This document shows, piece after piece, positions 43,097 to 52,587 of a stretch of 64,000 nt of DNA. The position numbers and the translations under genes were made by a program. Origin of the DNA: Pseudovibrio zosterae (lineage in GTDB: Bacteria; Pseudomonadota; Alphaproteobacteria; Rhizobiales; Stappiaceae); assembly GCF_033843645.1 (NCBI RefSeq), contig NZ_JAWXVZ010000003.1, positions 1 through 64,000 on the forward strand, read 5' to 3'. The notes under the pieces were generated by a model, which made no database searches, was not told the origin of the DNA, and saw only the letters and a program-made list of their open reading frames with translations. Position 1 is the first letter of the stretch, and every line of letters begins with the position of its first letter.

Positions 43097-44038
43097 TCAA
43101 TCCAGCGTCACATCGACAATTTGGCCGGGTTTCAGCTGTTCCGAGCCAGATGTGGGGCGTGCCTCCACCAGGTAGACCAGCTTGTCTCGTGTATCGACAG
43201 AGAAAATCACCGGTGGGGTAAACTCAGGCTCTGCGGAGATGTAGGTCACAATCGCTTCAAGGCCGCTGGGGCACCCCGAGCAGGCAACTGATAGCTTGTC
43301 TCCCATGTCCACGGCGGAAAACGCAGCCTCCGGCACATAAAGGGTGAGTTTCGTAGCGCCATCTGGCAACACGGAGACGATTGGCGCACCGGGGCCTGCC
43401 ATCTCGCCAACCCGGCGAATGACGTCGGAAACCTCGCCATCCTGCTGGGCGCGGATCACCCGTTTGTCGAGCAGCCATTGTGCCCGTTCCACACGCGTTT
43501 GTGCCTGCTCAAGCTTTTTTTCTGCCGCCTCAATCACAGAGGCCCGTGCAGGAAGCTGCGCCACAGCAAGGTTCGCCTCCAGCTCGGCCACGCGGGCGAT
43601 GGCCATGTCATGGGCGGTGGACGCTTCGTCCAACTGCGCTTGCGAAGCGACAGCGCGGGCGTGCAGCCCCTCCAGTCGTTTCATCACGCGTTTGGCTTCC
43701 TTTGCCTGTGCTTCCGCGGAGCGCAAAGTGGCTTCAATCACCGAAATCTCTTCCGGCCGCTTGCCAATCAGCAAGTCTTCCAACTCGGCTTTCGCTGTGG
43801 CCAGTGACGCCTCCGCCTCACTTAGCGCAATCTCGGCATCTTCTGTTTCGAGACGGGCGATCACCTGCTCGGCTCCAACCCGCTCTCCGCGTTTTACGGC
43901 CAGCTCCAGAATTTCTGCCTGCTCATTGGCGGCGATGTGGGTGTATTCGCCCTCCACATAGCCAGGGATAACCACAGCATCCGCCCCGCATGAGCCTAGC
44001 AAACCCGCCAACACAGGGATCACGCAGAGATCAATCAT
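43097..44038 (-). CDS. HlyD-family periplasmic adaptor lipoprotein (YbhG-like)
   Basis: Membrane fusion protein for the ABC-2 exporter, 313 residues. The N-terminus has a lipobox (LAGLLGSC), so it is probably a lipoprotein anchored in the inner membrane. A lipoyl half-motif (YTHIAANEQAEILELAVKRG), a long coiled-coil hairpin (about 70-195, very rich in Ala, Glu and Arg) and a second half (VIRAQQDGEVSDVIRRVGE) follow. The ATG at 44038 overlaps the tetR stop by 8 bp and is preferred to an upstream in-frame codon. Confidence 0.87.
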   Translation of the reverse strand: MIDLCVIPVLAGLLGSCGADAVVIPGYVEGEYTHIAANEQAEILELAVKRGERVGAEQVIARLETEDAEIALSEAEASLATAKAELEDLLIGKRPEEISVIEATLRSAEAQAKEAKRVMKRLEGLHARAVASQAQLDEASTAHDMAIARVAELEANLAVAQLPARASVIEAAEKKLEQAQTRVERAQWLLDKRVIRAQQDGEVSDVIRRVGEMAGPGAPIVSVLPDGATKLTLYVPEAAFSAVDMGDKLSVACSGCPSGLEAIVTYISAEPEFTPPVIFSVDTRDKLVYLVEARPTSGSEQLKPGQIVDVTLD

Positions 44039-44780
44039 CTTCAGCCTCCGACCTTGCAAGCGCCAGTGTCGCCCTCAGATTGAAAGTCACAGCGGTTGCC
44101 AGTTTCTTTGCCTCCACAGGGGTGAGGCTCTCCCAGTCCAAGCGCTGCAAGATCACATCCTGCGTCATGCGGAAGTAGAAGATCTGGCCAACAAAGGTAA
44201 AGACAGCAAGTCGAGTGCGTTCTTCCTCGGCCCCCCAGCCGGATGCCCTGGCAAACAGTTGGCAAATGGCCTTGTGCGCGGGCTCGATCAGGTTGCTGTA
44301 AACATGATCCACGACAGCGGAGGGGGAGGCCATTTCCATTATGAGAAAGCGCACAAACAACCGCGCCTTTGGGTCCAGCAGCACAAAGAAAACCATACGC
44401 TCCAGCTGCTGCAGCAGTTGCTGCTCTGCCTCCTCGGGCGTGCTTGTGGTCAATTCTTCCATGTAGCCATGCAGGTGCTGGATCAAAGCCTGCCGCATGA
44501 CGGCAACAATGAACACGGAACAGGCATCTCGCAAGCCTTCCTTTCCTCCAAAGTGATAGGAAATGGCGGCAATGTTCGCCTCCGCCAAGCTGGCAATCTC
44601 GCGCGTAGACGTGGCGGCATAGCCGTTCTTGGTAAAGGCCTGCAAGGCGGCTTCAATCAACGCCACCTTGGTCCGGTCAGAGGCGGAGGTGGGGTTCAGC
44701 AACGCCTCTGCAGTCCCAAGGTTTAGGTGTTGGGTTTGGGCGGGATCGGCAGCTGCGTTGCTGAGACGGTCGGTGTCCAC
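44031..44780 (-). CDS. TetR-family repressor (CecR/YbiH-like)
   Basis: First gene of the efflux operon and its likely repressor. The helix-turn-helix (about residues 35-85) reads ALIEAALQAFTKNGYAATSTREIA...AISYHFGGKEGL, the TetR signature, and the C-terminal ligand domain resembles the CecR (DUF1956) group. The GTG at 44780 is chosen because AGGAG lies 8 nt upstream; an upstream frame to 44852 overlaps the operator. CecR-type regulators next to YbhFSR-type exporters are known in enterobacteria and the gene order here matches that module. Confidence 0.85.
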   Translation of the reverse strand: MDTDRLSNAAADPAQTQHLNLGTAEALLNPTSASDRTKVALIEAALQAFTKNGYAATSTREIASLAEANIAAISYHFGGKEGLRDACSVFIVAVMRQALIQHLHGYMEELTTSTPEEAEQQLLQQLERMVFFVLLDPKARLFVRFLIMEMASPSAVVDHVYSNLIEPAHKAICQLFARASGWGAEEERTRLAVFTFVGQIFYFRMTQDVILQRLDWESLTPVEAKKLATAVTFNLRATLALARSEAEDD

Positions 44781-44814
44781 GAGGGCACTCCTTTCAATCA
44801 ATCGAATGATTAAA

Positions 44815-44835
44815 ACAAACGTTTGAATTGTTTGT
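44815..44835 (-). promoter_or_regulatory. Candidate TetR operator of the efflux operon
   Basis: ACAAAC and GTTTGT arms are separated by 9 bp, and a perfect 10-bp palindrome CAAACGTTTG (44816-44825) is embedded. It lies 35-55 bp upstream of the GTG start of the tetR gene, where an autoregulatory operator would be. Confidence 0.55.
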
Positions 44836-45009
44836 AGAGGGATATTCGTCAAAACGCAATCGCATTTATCTAAGTAAGTTTACGGAAAAGGGGGCTTTCG
44901 TCAGGCACCGCATTGGGGCAGTCTGAACACAGCAAACTGCGGCACAGGCTCACGTCAGCCCTTCCGGTGCCTAACATCGAGCGTCCCGTCCAAGAAGGAA
45001 CCGCCTGCA

Positions 45010-46362
45010 ATGTTAAGACGGCTCTACAGTCCCGCTGCGTTTGATCCCAATTTGCCGGTTGGTACCTATTGGTCCGAAACCGTTGACGAAACTGGGGGGC
45101 GCTTCACACCGCCCGATGGCGCATTGGCGGTGGACTTCGCCGTGATTGGCGCAGGCTACACGGGCCTGAATGCAGCGCTCCGTCTGTCGCAAAAATTCTC
45201 CGCCTCTGTTGCGGTTTTGGATGCTGGTTGGCCCGGCTGGGGCGCGTCTGGGCGCAGTGGCGGGTTCTGCTGCATGGGCGGTGCGCGGCTCTCGGAAAGC
45301 CAGATTGAAAGAAACCACGGACTGGAAGAAGCGCAAAAGTTCGCGATGACCCAAGTCGAGTCCGTCGCGTTTGTCCGCGAATTGACCGAACTGCACGATA
45401 TGGAAGTGGAAGCGCACGGAAACGGGGAGTGGGCCTTGGCCCATTGCCCCGAGGCTCTTGACGATTTGCGCTTGGAGGCCAACGCCCTTGAGCGCTATGC
45501 CGGGCTTCAGCCTGCGTTTTATGGCCCACATGCGCTGGCGGAGATCGGCATGGCTGGCCCGCACTTTCATGGCGCGGCGCATATTCCAGTTGGTTTTGCT
45601 CTCAATCCCGCACGCTATGTGGAGGGGCTAACTCGCGCCGTGTTGTGTTCCGGGGTGCAGATATTCGGTCACTCCCCGGTCACAGGCCTGTCCAAGGAGG
45701 GCAACCGCTACCTCTTGCATCTGCCCAAAGGGGTAATCTCAGCGGAGAACCTGCTGATTGCGGTAAATGGCTATGGGCAGGATGGACCCCATGACTGGTT
45801 CGCCGGTCGGCACTTGCCGGTCCTTTCCAATGTCATGGTCACGCGCGCTCTTTCCCCGCAGGAACAGGAGGCGCAAGGTTGGACGGCACATGAGATGGCG
45901 TATGATACCCGCAACCTGTTGCACTACTTTCGGCTTCTGCCCAACGGACGGTTCCTGTTTGGGATGCGTGGGGGCACCGATGCTGCGCCGGAAAAGCGCC
46001 AGCACATGTTCGAGCGCACGCGCCAGCACTTTGACCTCATGTTCCCTGCATGGTCCGATGTGGAGGCCACACACTTCTGGAGTGGTTTTGTCTGCATGAA
46101 CCGCAGTCTGGCGCCCTACATTGGAGCCGTCGGGTCGCTGTCACGGGTTTGGACGGCGGCAGGCTACCACGGAAACGGCATTGCCATGGCCTCATGGGCG
46201 GGCAAGGCGCTTGCGGATTTCGCTGCAGGCTATCAGCAAGGCATCGACCGCATCCCCGCTGTTATGCAGCAAGTCCCAAAGCGCTTTCCGCTGTCCGCAT
46301 TGCGCCTGCTGTACCTGAAAGCGGCCTACTGCCATTACCAATGGGTGGATGGAAAGCTCTAG
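45010..46362 (+). CDS. DadA/PuuB-family FAD-dependent oxidoreductase
   Basis: A FAD-dependent amine or amino-acid oxidoreductase of 450 residues. The dinucleotide-binding motif is FAVIGAGYTGLNAALRLS (about residues 43-60) and the flavin-contact motif GWGASGRSGGF follows. The C-terminal substrate-domain motif AAGYHGNGIAMASWAGKALA closes the FAD site. The closest function by pattern is gamma-glutamylputrescine oxidase or a related DAO enzyme; the substrate is not determined. It converges on, and overlaps by 4 bp, a second gene of the same family. Confidence 0.82.
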   Translation: MLRRLYSPAAFDPNLPVGTYWSETVDETGGRFTPPDGALAVDFAVIGAGYTGLNAALRLSQKFSASVAVLDAGWPGWGASGRSGGFCCMGGARLSESQIERNHGLEEAQKFAMTQVESVAFVRELTELHDMEVEAHGNGEWALAHCPEALDDLRLEANALERYAGLQPAFYGPHALAEIGMAGPHFHGAAHIPVGFALNPARYVEGLTRAVLCSGVQIFGHSPVTGLSKEGNRYLLHLPKGVISAENLLIAVNGYGQDGPHDWFAGRHLPVLSNVMVTRALSPQEQEAQGWTAHEMAYDTRNLLHYFRLLPNGRFLFGMRGGTDAAPEKRQHMFERTRQHFDLMFPAWSDVEATHFWSGFVCMNRSLAPYIGAVGSLSRVWTAAGYHGNGIAMASWAGKALADFAAGYQQGIDRIPAVMQQVPKRFPLSALRLLYLKAAYCHYQWVDGKL

Positions 46363-47675
46363 AGCCGGTCCCGCAGGGCGTAGTACATCATGCCGAGCAC
46401 CATCAACGGATAGCGCAGGTGACGCCCGCCGGGGAAAACCGGGCTCGGAATCTTCGCCATCACATCAAACCGCGCCAACTGGCCATCAATCGCTTCGGCC
46501 ACCACCTTGCCGGCCATTGTCGCAATGCTGATGCCATGACCGGAAAAGCCGCCCGCACTCCACACGTTCGGTGCAAGGCGCATGAACAGGGGCAGGCGGT
46601 TGAGCGTAATGCCCAGTGTGCCGCCCCAGCCATAGTCAAGGCGCACATCCTTGAGCTGCGGAAACACGTCCAGCATGGGCTTTCGCACGAAGGCCTTTAT
46701 GTCCTTGGGAAATGCAAAACGATAGTTTTCACCGCCGCCGAACAGCAGCCGATTATCGGCAGAAAATCGGTAGTAGTTGATCACGAAACGGCTGTCGGCC
46801 ACTGCCACGCGCTTGGCAATCAGGCTCTGCACCATCTCTTGCGGCAACGGTTCGCTCGCCACGATGAAGTTATTGATGGGCATCAACCGGCGCGCCACTG
46901 GCTTGCTCAAGTTCTCGATGTACCCATTGCAGGCGTAAACCACGTGGTCTGCCCGGACCCGGCCTCCAGAAGAGCAATGCACAATGGCAGGGGTGGTCTG
47001 CTCCACCTTTCGCACCTGCGTTTGCTCATGAAAGCGCACACCCGCCGCCTTTGCCGCACGTGCCAAACCCAAAACCAGATTGAGCGGGTGAAGGTGTGCC
47101 GCGCCATGGTCCATGGTGCCGCTGAAGTAAGAGGGACTGTCGATCAGCGCGCGCGTGCGTTCCTCATCGTAGAACGCGATCTCATCATAGTGGTAGTCGC
47201 GGTGAAGCTTCTCCACCAGAGCCCTGCTGTGGGTTGAATAGCTGCGTTTGTGGTCGGCGTAAAAGATGCCCGGCGTCAAGTCACAGTCAATCTGATGCTG
47301 CGCAATCAGCTCTTTCACCAGCGCCTTGGCGTCCTCGCCAATCTGCCAAAGCGCCAACGCCCGTTCCGGCCCCACAAGGTCTTCCAGTTCATCCACGTCA
47401 ACGCGCTGGCCGCTACCCAGCTGGCCCCCATTGCGCCCCGAGGCACCCCAGCCGATGCGGTGGGCATCCAGCACCACAACGTCATACCCGCGTGCGCGCA
47501 GGTGAAGGGCGGTCGAAAGACCCATGTAGCCCGCGCCCACAACACACACATCGCAGCGGGTGTCCTCGGCAAGAGGTGGAAAGGCCTCCAGAAACTCTGC
47601 GCTGGCATGGTAGTAAGAGGCCGGGTAGGTGCCCGCCTCATCATTGGCGTAAAGAAAACTCCCGCTCAGTCCCAT
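46359..47675 (-). CDS. Gamma-glutamylputrescine oxidoreductase-like FAD enzyme (PuuB-like)
   Basis: A second DAO-family flavoenzyme of 438 residues. It opens with SGSFLYANDEAGTYPASYYH, typical of PuuB-like proteins, then has the FAD motif VCVVGAGYMGLSTALHL, the GWGASGRNGGQLGSGQR contact loop and GGFSGHGISIATMAGKVVAE near the C-terminus. In PuuB the reaction oxidises gamma-glutamylputrescine. The assignment to that substrate is moderately likely given the glutamine amidotransferase gene that precedes it, but no gamma-glutamylputrescine synthetase is adjacent. Confidence 0.8.
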   Translation of the reverse strand: MGLSGSFLYANDEAGTYPASYYHASAEFLEAFPPLAEDTRCDVCVVGAGYMGLSTALHLRARGYDVVVLDAHRIGWGASGRNGGQLGSGQRVDVDELEDLVGPERALALWQIGEDAKALVKELIAQHQIDCDLTPGIFYADHKRSYSTHSRALVEKLHRDYHYDEIAFYDEERTRALIDSPSYFSGTMDHGAAHLHPLNLVLGLARAAKAAGVRFHEQTQVRKVEQTTPAIVHCSSGGRVRADHVVYACNGYIENLSKPVARRLMPINNFIVASEPLPQEMVQSLIAKRVAVADSRFVINYYRFSADNRLLFGGGENYRFAFPKDIKAFVRKPMLDVFPQLKDVRLDYGWGGTLGITLNRLPLFMRLAPNVWSAGGFSGHGISIATMAGKVVAEAIDGQLARFDVMAKIPSPVFPGGRHLRYPLMVLGMMYYALRDRL

Positions 47676-47795
47676 GGTTGTTGCCCGGTCCTCCCCTCCA
47701 GATCAGACAGAGTGTAGCGCGCTTGAAACAAAAGGCGCAGCAAGATCATGCGCCTTTTGCCCTGCTTTTCCTATCCGCCGCATATGGGGCGTTGA

Positions 47796-48563
47796 TCAGG
47801 CCGAAGGGCCCTCGGCTTTATCGCCGCCTGAGCCCGACTTGCCAGCTCTGTCTTCGATGAACTTGACGATGATCTGGGCCAGCTGGTCATTATCGGTCTT
47901 CTCATCCAGCGTGGACAATGCCGCGTCGGCCAGCTCATCGGTCAGCACTTCGCCGCGGCGGTTTTCAACCAGCGCTTTCGTGAAGGCCCGGTCAAACTCC
48001 GGATGGCCTTGGAAACTCAGCGCCCGGTCGCCGTAGGAGAGGGCGGCATAGGGGCAGAACTCTGATTTCGCCAGCACCTTTGCGCTCTCCGGAATTTCAA
48101 CCACCTGGTCCTGATGGAATGTGTTTAGCGAGAACTCAGTGGCCTCCGGGAAGAGCGCCTTGCCGTCCTCGGTCACCTCGTAGGACTGCACGCCAAGGCC
48201 CCAGCCGCGCCGCGACTTCACAGCCGATCCGCCAAGTGCCTCGGCCAATATCTGATGTCCAAAGCAAATGCCGACTAAAGGAATGCCCTCCTCATAGGCT
48301 TCCTCAAGGAACTCCTTCAGTTCCTCGATCCAGTCCAGGTCATCGTAAACGCCGTGTTTGGAGCCGGTCACCAGCCAGGCGTCGCATTCGTCCAGTGTAA
48401 ACGGAAACTCACCTTCATTGACGCGATAGGCTCGAAAGTCCCACTCCGGGGCCTCAATACACAACATGTCTGCAAACAGCTGAGGGTAGGAGCCGTATTC
48501 TTCTTCCAGCGCTTCAGGCGGGCGGCCGGTTTCCAGAATGCCCAGTGTAAAAGTCGTGCTCAA
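47796..48563 (-). CDS. Class I glutamine amidotransferase domain protein
   Basis: A 255-residue protein with the class I glutamine amidotransferase triad: Cys in VGICFGHQILAEALGG, His and Glu in FQGHPEFD. The length and the lack of a synthase domain place it with stand-alone GMP-synthase-like amidotransferases, some of which act in polyamine or glutamyl-amine breakdown. The start is TTG at 48563 with AGGAG 8 nt upstream; the sequence gives a proper MSTTFTLGILETG beginning. The C-terminal 20 residues are Gly/Asp-rich and probably disordered. Confidence 0.82.
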   Translation of the reverse strand: MSTTFTLGILETGRPPEALEEEYGSYPQLFADMLCIEAPEWDFRAYRVNEGEFPFTLDECDAWLVTGSKHGVYDDLDWIEELKEFLEEAYEEGIPLVGICFGHQILAEALGGSAVKSRRGWGLGVQSYEVTEDGKALFPEATEFSLNTFHQDQVVEIPESAKVLAKSEFCPYAALSYGDRALSFQGHPEFDRAFTKALVENRRGEVLTDELADAALSTLDEKTDNDQLAQIIVKFIEDRAGKSGSGGDKAEGPSA

Positions 48564-48786
48564 TTGGAGTGCTCCTGATCCCGAAATGCTGCGAGGATTT
48601 TACTCAATGGTCTGTAGATGGGGCGTCATTGCATTGTCTGTCAACCGCTTGGCCGCATTCAGTTAAATGCATTCATTAAGTCCATCCTGTGAAACACTTT
48701 TGCAAACCCACCCCTCATAACAATAGGGGCTTCCTAGCAAGGCCAAACGGTGGCAATATCAAGACGGTCTTGATTTGGGGACTGGA

Positions 48787-49455
48787 ATGATCATTGGAAT
48801 AGTCGTTGCACTAACTGCAATAGCAGCACTTCTGATCTATACAATTCGCGGTTTGCACAACCTGCGTAAACCCACGAATGGTATGCCGATTACTTTGGCA
48901 GCGCGCCCCAATACCGCTCTGGTACTTGTGGATTTGCAGGAAGATTTTCTGCGGGCCGTGTCAGAGGACCGGCCGTTCTCCGAGGAAATCAACCGCGCAT
49001 CCGCTGAAATAAGGCGGTTGACGTCCTACGCCCGTGCGCAGGGCTGGCCCGTGATCATCATTCGTCACATCTACAAGGGCTGGTACACCAACAAGGTCGT
49101 GCACATGGTGGACGATGGGCGCGGCGCAGCAGATTCCGACGGTCTTGGGTTGGACCCGCGCTTCAATGTGCAGGGCGATGCCGAGTTCATCAAACATCGC
49201 AGCGACGCGTTTTCCTCCCATGCCTTCAACGACTATCTGGAAGACCGGAAGATTGGCACGCTTGTTCTTGCCGGGCTGGATGGGAACCTGTGCGTGAAGA
49301 ACACCGCACAAGGCGGCCTCAATCGCGGCTATCGCATTCTCTTCAGTGAAGATGCGGTCATCTCTCGCGACACCAACAAGTGGTGGGAGACCCGCCGCAC
49401 CTATGGGGAGAAAGGGGTCAAGCCCTTCAAGCTTCCGGTGCCAGAGCCTGCCTGA
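48787..49455 (+). CDS. Membrane-anchored isochorismatase-like cysteine hydrolase
   Basis: A 222-residue hydrolase of the isochorismatase superfamily (nicotinamidase, isochorismatase and related amide hydrolases). The catalytic Asp is in ALVLVDLQEDFL, a Lys in FIKHRSDAFS and the Cys in LAGLDGNLCVKNTAQGGLNRGY. Unusually for the family it has an N-terminal membrane helix (about residues 1-20) which anchors it or sends it to the periplasm. The ATG at 48787 is chosen over a TTG four codons earlier. Substrate unknown. Confidence 0.8.
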   Translation: MIIGIVVALTAIAALLIYTIRGLHNLRKPTNGMPITLAARPNTALVLVDLQEDFLRAVSEDRPFSEEINRASAEIRRLTSYARAQGWPVIIIRHIYKGWYTNKVVHMVDDGRGAADSDGLGLDPRFNVQGDAEFIKHRSDAFSSHAFNDYLEDRKIGTLVLAGLDGNLCVKNTAQGGLNRGYRILFSEDAVISRDTNKWWETRRTYGEKGVKPFKLPVPEPA

Positions 49456-49547
49456 GCGTGGGCGCAGTCCTTCTTAAATGGAATACTTATGTATGCCGTT
49501 TGTCCTTGCCCCAAGGCAGCTGAACTGGCAATACGGTCAGGTCCAAA

Positions 49548-49564
49548 GTTCAATCCCCTTGAAC
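49548..49564 (+). promoter_or_regulatory. Inverted repeat upstream of sulP gene
   Basis: GTTCAA-TCCCC-TTGAAC is a perfect 6-bp palindrome with a 5-bp spacer, about 110 bp upstream of the SulP start. Possible operator, partner unknown. Confidence 0.35.
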
Positions 49565-49670
49565 ACCCCACATCGCACGCCTCGTAAGTGACTTGGCCTT
49601 TCGACCAGCCCAGACGTCCCTGTGCCGTGTTCTCTCATAAAGAGACCGTCCCTCCATACGGTCCCATGAG

Positions 49671-51374
49671 ATGCCCATGACCCATACCGATAGCGCAGCC
49701 GGTTCTCCCGCGCGTTTTGCAGAGTTGTTCACGCCAAAGCTCCTCACCGTGTTGAGGGAGGGCTACGGCCTGAGCCATTTCAAGAGCGATCTGATCGCCG
49801 GGCTCACTGTCGCCGTTGTGGCGCTTCCTTTGTCAATGGCTATTGCCATTGCCGCTGGCGCAACGCCAGCACAAGGGCTTTATACGGCAATTTTCGGCGG
49901 GCTTTTCGTATCCGCGCTGGGCGGCAGTCGGTTTCAGATTGGTGGGCCGGCGGGGGCCTTTATTGTGCTCATGGCCTCCACCGTTGCCACCCATGGCATG
50001 GATGGGCTCTTGTTGGCCACCATGATGGCGGGTGTCCTGCTGCTTCTCATTGGCCTGCTTCGCCTTGGCACCTACATCAAGTTCATCCCCTATCCGGTAA
50101 CGGTCGGCTTCACTGCGGGCATTGCCATCATCATCTTCGCAAGTCAGCTCAAAGAGCTGCTTGGACTAACGCTTTCTGGCCCCGAGCCCGGACCCCTTCT
50201 TGAAAAGCTGCCGGTTCTCGCGGCGGCTTTCTCCTCTTGGAATGCTGGCGCCGCCGCCATTTCGGTGGCAACAATCCTCCTCATTGTCGGGCTCAAGAGG
50301 TTCCGCCCCGCATGGCCGGGCATGTTGCTCGCGGTGTCCCTTGCAGCGCTTGCCACCGCGGTCTTCGACTTGCCGGTGGACACGATTGGCTCCCGGTTCG
50401 GCGGCATTCCCGCACAGATCCCAATGCCCCATCTGCCCGCGCTCTCATGGGAGAAGGCGGTGGCCGTCCTGCCCAGTGCAATCGCCTTTGCGTTGCTTGG
50501 GGCCATTGAGTCACTCTTGTCCGCCGTGGTGGCCGATGGCATGACCGGGCGTCGTCACCGGTCCAATTGCGAGCTGGCAGCGCAAGGCATCGCCAACATC
50601 ATCTCACCGCTGTTCGGCGGCATTTGCGTCACGGGCACCATTGCCCGCACCGCCACCAACATCCGGGCTGGGGCTCATGGGCCTGTAGCTGGCATCGTTC
50701 ACGCTGTGTGTTTGTTGTTGTTCATCGTGATTGCCGCGCCGGTGGCCTATTTCATCCCGCTTGCCGCTCTTGCTGGGGTTCTGGCCGTGGTGGCATGGAA
50801 CATGATTGAAAAGTCCGCCATTGTCAGCCTGCTGCGTGCGTCCAGAGGAGATGCGCTGGTTCTCGGCTCCGTCTTCCTGCTCACCATTTTCCGCGATCTC
50901 ACCGAAGCCATTGTGGTTGGGGTGGCGCTGGGGTCCGTGCTGTTTATCTCCCGTATGGCCCGCGCCACATCGGTCGAGATGTGCCCTTCCTTCGCGCAGG
51001 ACGATCTGCCCGACAGCGTCGAGGCGCGCAGTGCCTATAACGGCCTAAACGTGGCCAGTTCCGATATCGTCGTCTACCGCATCACCGGGGCGTTCTTTTT
51101 CGGGGCCGCGTCAGCCGTCGGTGCGGCGCTGGATGCCATTGCCGATGACCGAAAGGCCTTGATACTGGACTTTACCGGTGTGCCCTTCATCGATTCAACT
51201 GCCGCGAAGACGCTGGAAGGCACCGCGGAGAAACACAACCGCCACGGCATCAAGGTCATTGTGGCAGGCGCCTCGCGGGATGTGATGCAGGCCCTGTTTG
51301 CGCAAGGGCTTAAGCCCCCTGTGGTCTCCTTTGAACGCTCGGTCGAAACCGCGCTTGCCAAGTGCAAAGGGTAG
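49671..51374 (+). CDS. SulP-family anion transporter with STAS domain
   Basis: A 567-residue secondary transporter of the SLC26/SulP family, which carries sulfate, bicarbonate or dicarboxylates across the inner membrane. About 12-14 helices fill residues 35-430 with the motif VAVVALPLSMAIAIAAGATPAQGLYTA-type first core helix (split here: PLSMAIAIAAG and GPAGAFIVL) and GVCVTGTIART-like (GGICVTGTIART) repeat segment. A cytoplasmic STAS domain follows (about 455-560; ALILDFTGVPFIDSTAAKTLEG). Substrate cannot be told; an adjacent carbonic anhydrase, which would suggest bicarbonate, is absent. The start (49671 or 49677) has no strong ribosome-binding site. Confidence 0.9.
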   Translation: MPMTHTDSAAGSPARFAELFTPKLLTVLREGYGLSHFKSDLIAGLTVAVVALPLSMAIAIAAGATPAQGLYTAIFGGLFVSALGGSRFQIGGPAGAFIVLMASTVATHGMDGLLLATMMAGVLLLLIGLLRLGTYIKFIPYPVTVGFTAGIAIIIFASQLKELLGLTLSGPEPGPLLEKLPVLAAAFSSWNAGAAAISVATILLIVGLKRFRPAWPGMLLAVSLAALATAVFDLPVDTIGSRFGGIPAQIPMPHLPALSWEKAVAVLPSAIAFALLGAIESLLSAVVADGMTGRRHRSNCELAAQGIANIISPLFGGICVTGTIARTATNIRAGAHGPVAGIVHAVCLLLFIVIAAPVAYFIPLAALAGVLAVVAWNMIEKSAIVSLLRASRGDALVLGSVFLLTIFRDLTEAIVVGVALGSVLFISRMARATSVEMCPSFAQDDLPDSVEARSAYNGLNVASSDIVVYRITGAFFFGAASAVGAALDAIADDRKALILDFTGVPFIDSTAAKTLEGTAEKHNRHGIKVIVAGASRDVMQALFAQGLKPPVVSFERSVETALAKCKG

Positions 51375-51443
51375 GGCGGGCATGAAGAAAAGCCGCTGCG
51401 GGGGTGTGCAGCGGCCTTCCTTGATCTGCGGCTCTGGGAGGTG

Positions 51444-52535
51444 TTACCGCAGCCGTTCTTCGTCCGGCGTAAACAGGAAAGCCTTGTTTGCTGGTATGCC
51501 AAGCGTCACGCTCTTGACCTTGTTGGAAAGGCGATTGTCGCGGAGCTCTGCGGTCACCTGCGTTCCGCCAGCCAGATTGGCATAGACGAAGGTGGACTCG
51601 CCTAGGTTTTCAACGAAGGCAACCGGCAGGTTCGTAGAGAACTCTCCTGCATCCGCGCCATTCAGGAAGTGCTCGGGGCGAATGCCAAGGGTGAGTTCGG
51701 AGCCCTGCGCCACAGCGGTTTTGATCCCCGGTATCTCAAGGGTCTGATCCCCAAAGCCTTCCACGGTCACCTTCAGGCCGGTCGCCGTGTTGCCTTCAGA
51801 GCGGGCTTTCAGGAAGTTCATTTTCGGCGAGCCGATGAAGCCAGCCACAAACTGGTTGGCCGGATCGTCATAGAGGTCAAGCGGCGCTCCGAACTGGCGC
51901 ACATGGCCGCCTTCCAGCACCACAATCTTGTCCGCCAACGTCATGGCCTCCACCTGATCGTGGGTCACGTAGATCATGGTGGCATCCATCTGACTGTGCA
52001 GGCGGGCAATCTCGATGCGCATCTGCACTCGCAGTTCCGCATCAAGGTTGGAAAGCGGCTCGTCGAACAAGAACACCTTCGGGTTGCGCACAATGGCGCG
52101 TCCAATGGCAACGCGCTGGCGCTGACCACCCGAAAGCTGCTTGGGGAAGCGTTCGAGGAGCGGTTCGAGTTGCAGAATACGGGCCGCTTCATCCACGCGC
52201 CGTTTGATCTCCGCCTTGTCCCGTCCGGCCATTTTCAGGCCAAAACCCATGTTGTCGGCAACGGTCATGTGGGGGTAGAGCGCGTAGGATTGAAACACCA
52301 TGGCCACACCGCGCAGCGACGCATCCACGTTGGTCACATCAACGCCATCAATCTCGATGGTGCCGCTGTTGGAAAGCTCAAGGCCCGCAATGGTCCGCAG
52401 CAAGGTGGACTTGCCACAACCGGAGGGCCCAACAAACACAACAAACTCTCCCTGTTTGATGTCCAGATTGATGCCATGCAGAATTTCAAGCTTGTCATAG
52501 CTTTTGCGCAGGTCGGTCAAACGCACCGTGGTCAT
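51444..52535 (-). CDS. Sugar ABC transporter ATP-binding protein (MalK/UgpC-like)
   Basis: The ATPase of a CUT1-type sugar importer, 363 residues. Walker A GPSGCGKST, signature LSGGQRQRVAIGRA, Walker B VFLFDEPLSNLD and H-loop VTHDQ are present, followed by the C-terminal OB-fold (MalK regulatory) domain, including LGIRPEHF. It is encoded divergently from the binding protein and permeases it surely serves, upstream and in the same direction as iclR. Starting codon ATG at 52535. Confidence 0.93.
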   Translation of the reverse strand: MTTVRLTDLRKSYDKLEILHGINLDIKQGEFVVFVGPSGCGKSTLLRTIAGLELSNSGTIEIDGVDVTNVDASLRGVAMVFQSYALYPHMTVADNMGFGLKMAGRDKAEIKRRVDEAARILQLEPLLERFPKQLSGGQRQRVAIGRAIVRNPKVFLFDEPLSNLDAELRVQMRIEIARLHSQMDATMIYVTHDQVEAMTLADKIVVLEGGHVRQFGAPLDLYDDPANQFVAGFIGSPKMNFLKARSEGNTATGLKVTVEGFGDQTLEIPGIKTAVAQGSELTLGIRPEHFLNGADAGEFSTNLPVAFVENLGESTFVYANLAGGTQVTAELRDNRLSNKVKSVTLGIPANKAFLFTPDEERLR

Positions 52536-52587
52536 AAGGTGTCTCCCAAAACGTCAGAAATTCGAAGCGCTCATGGTTGGCGCAAAA

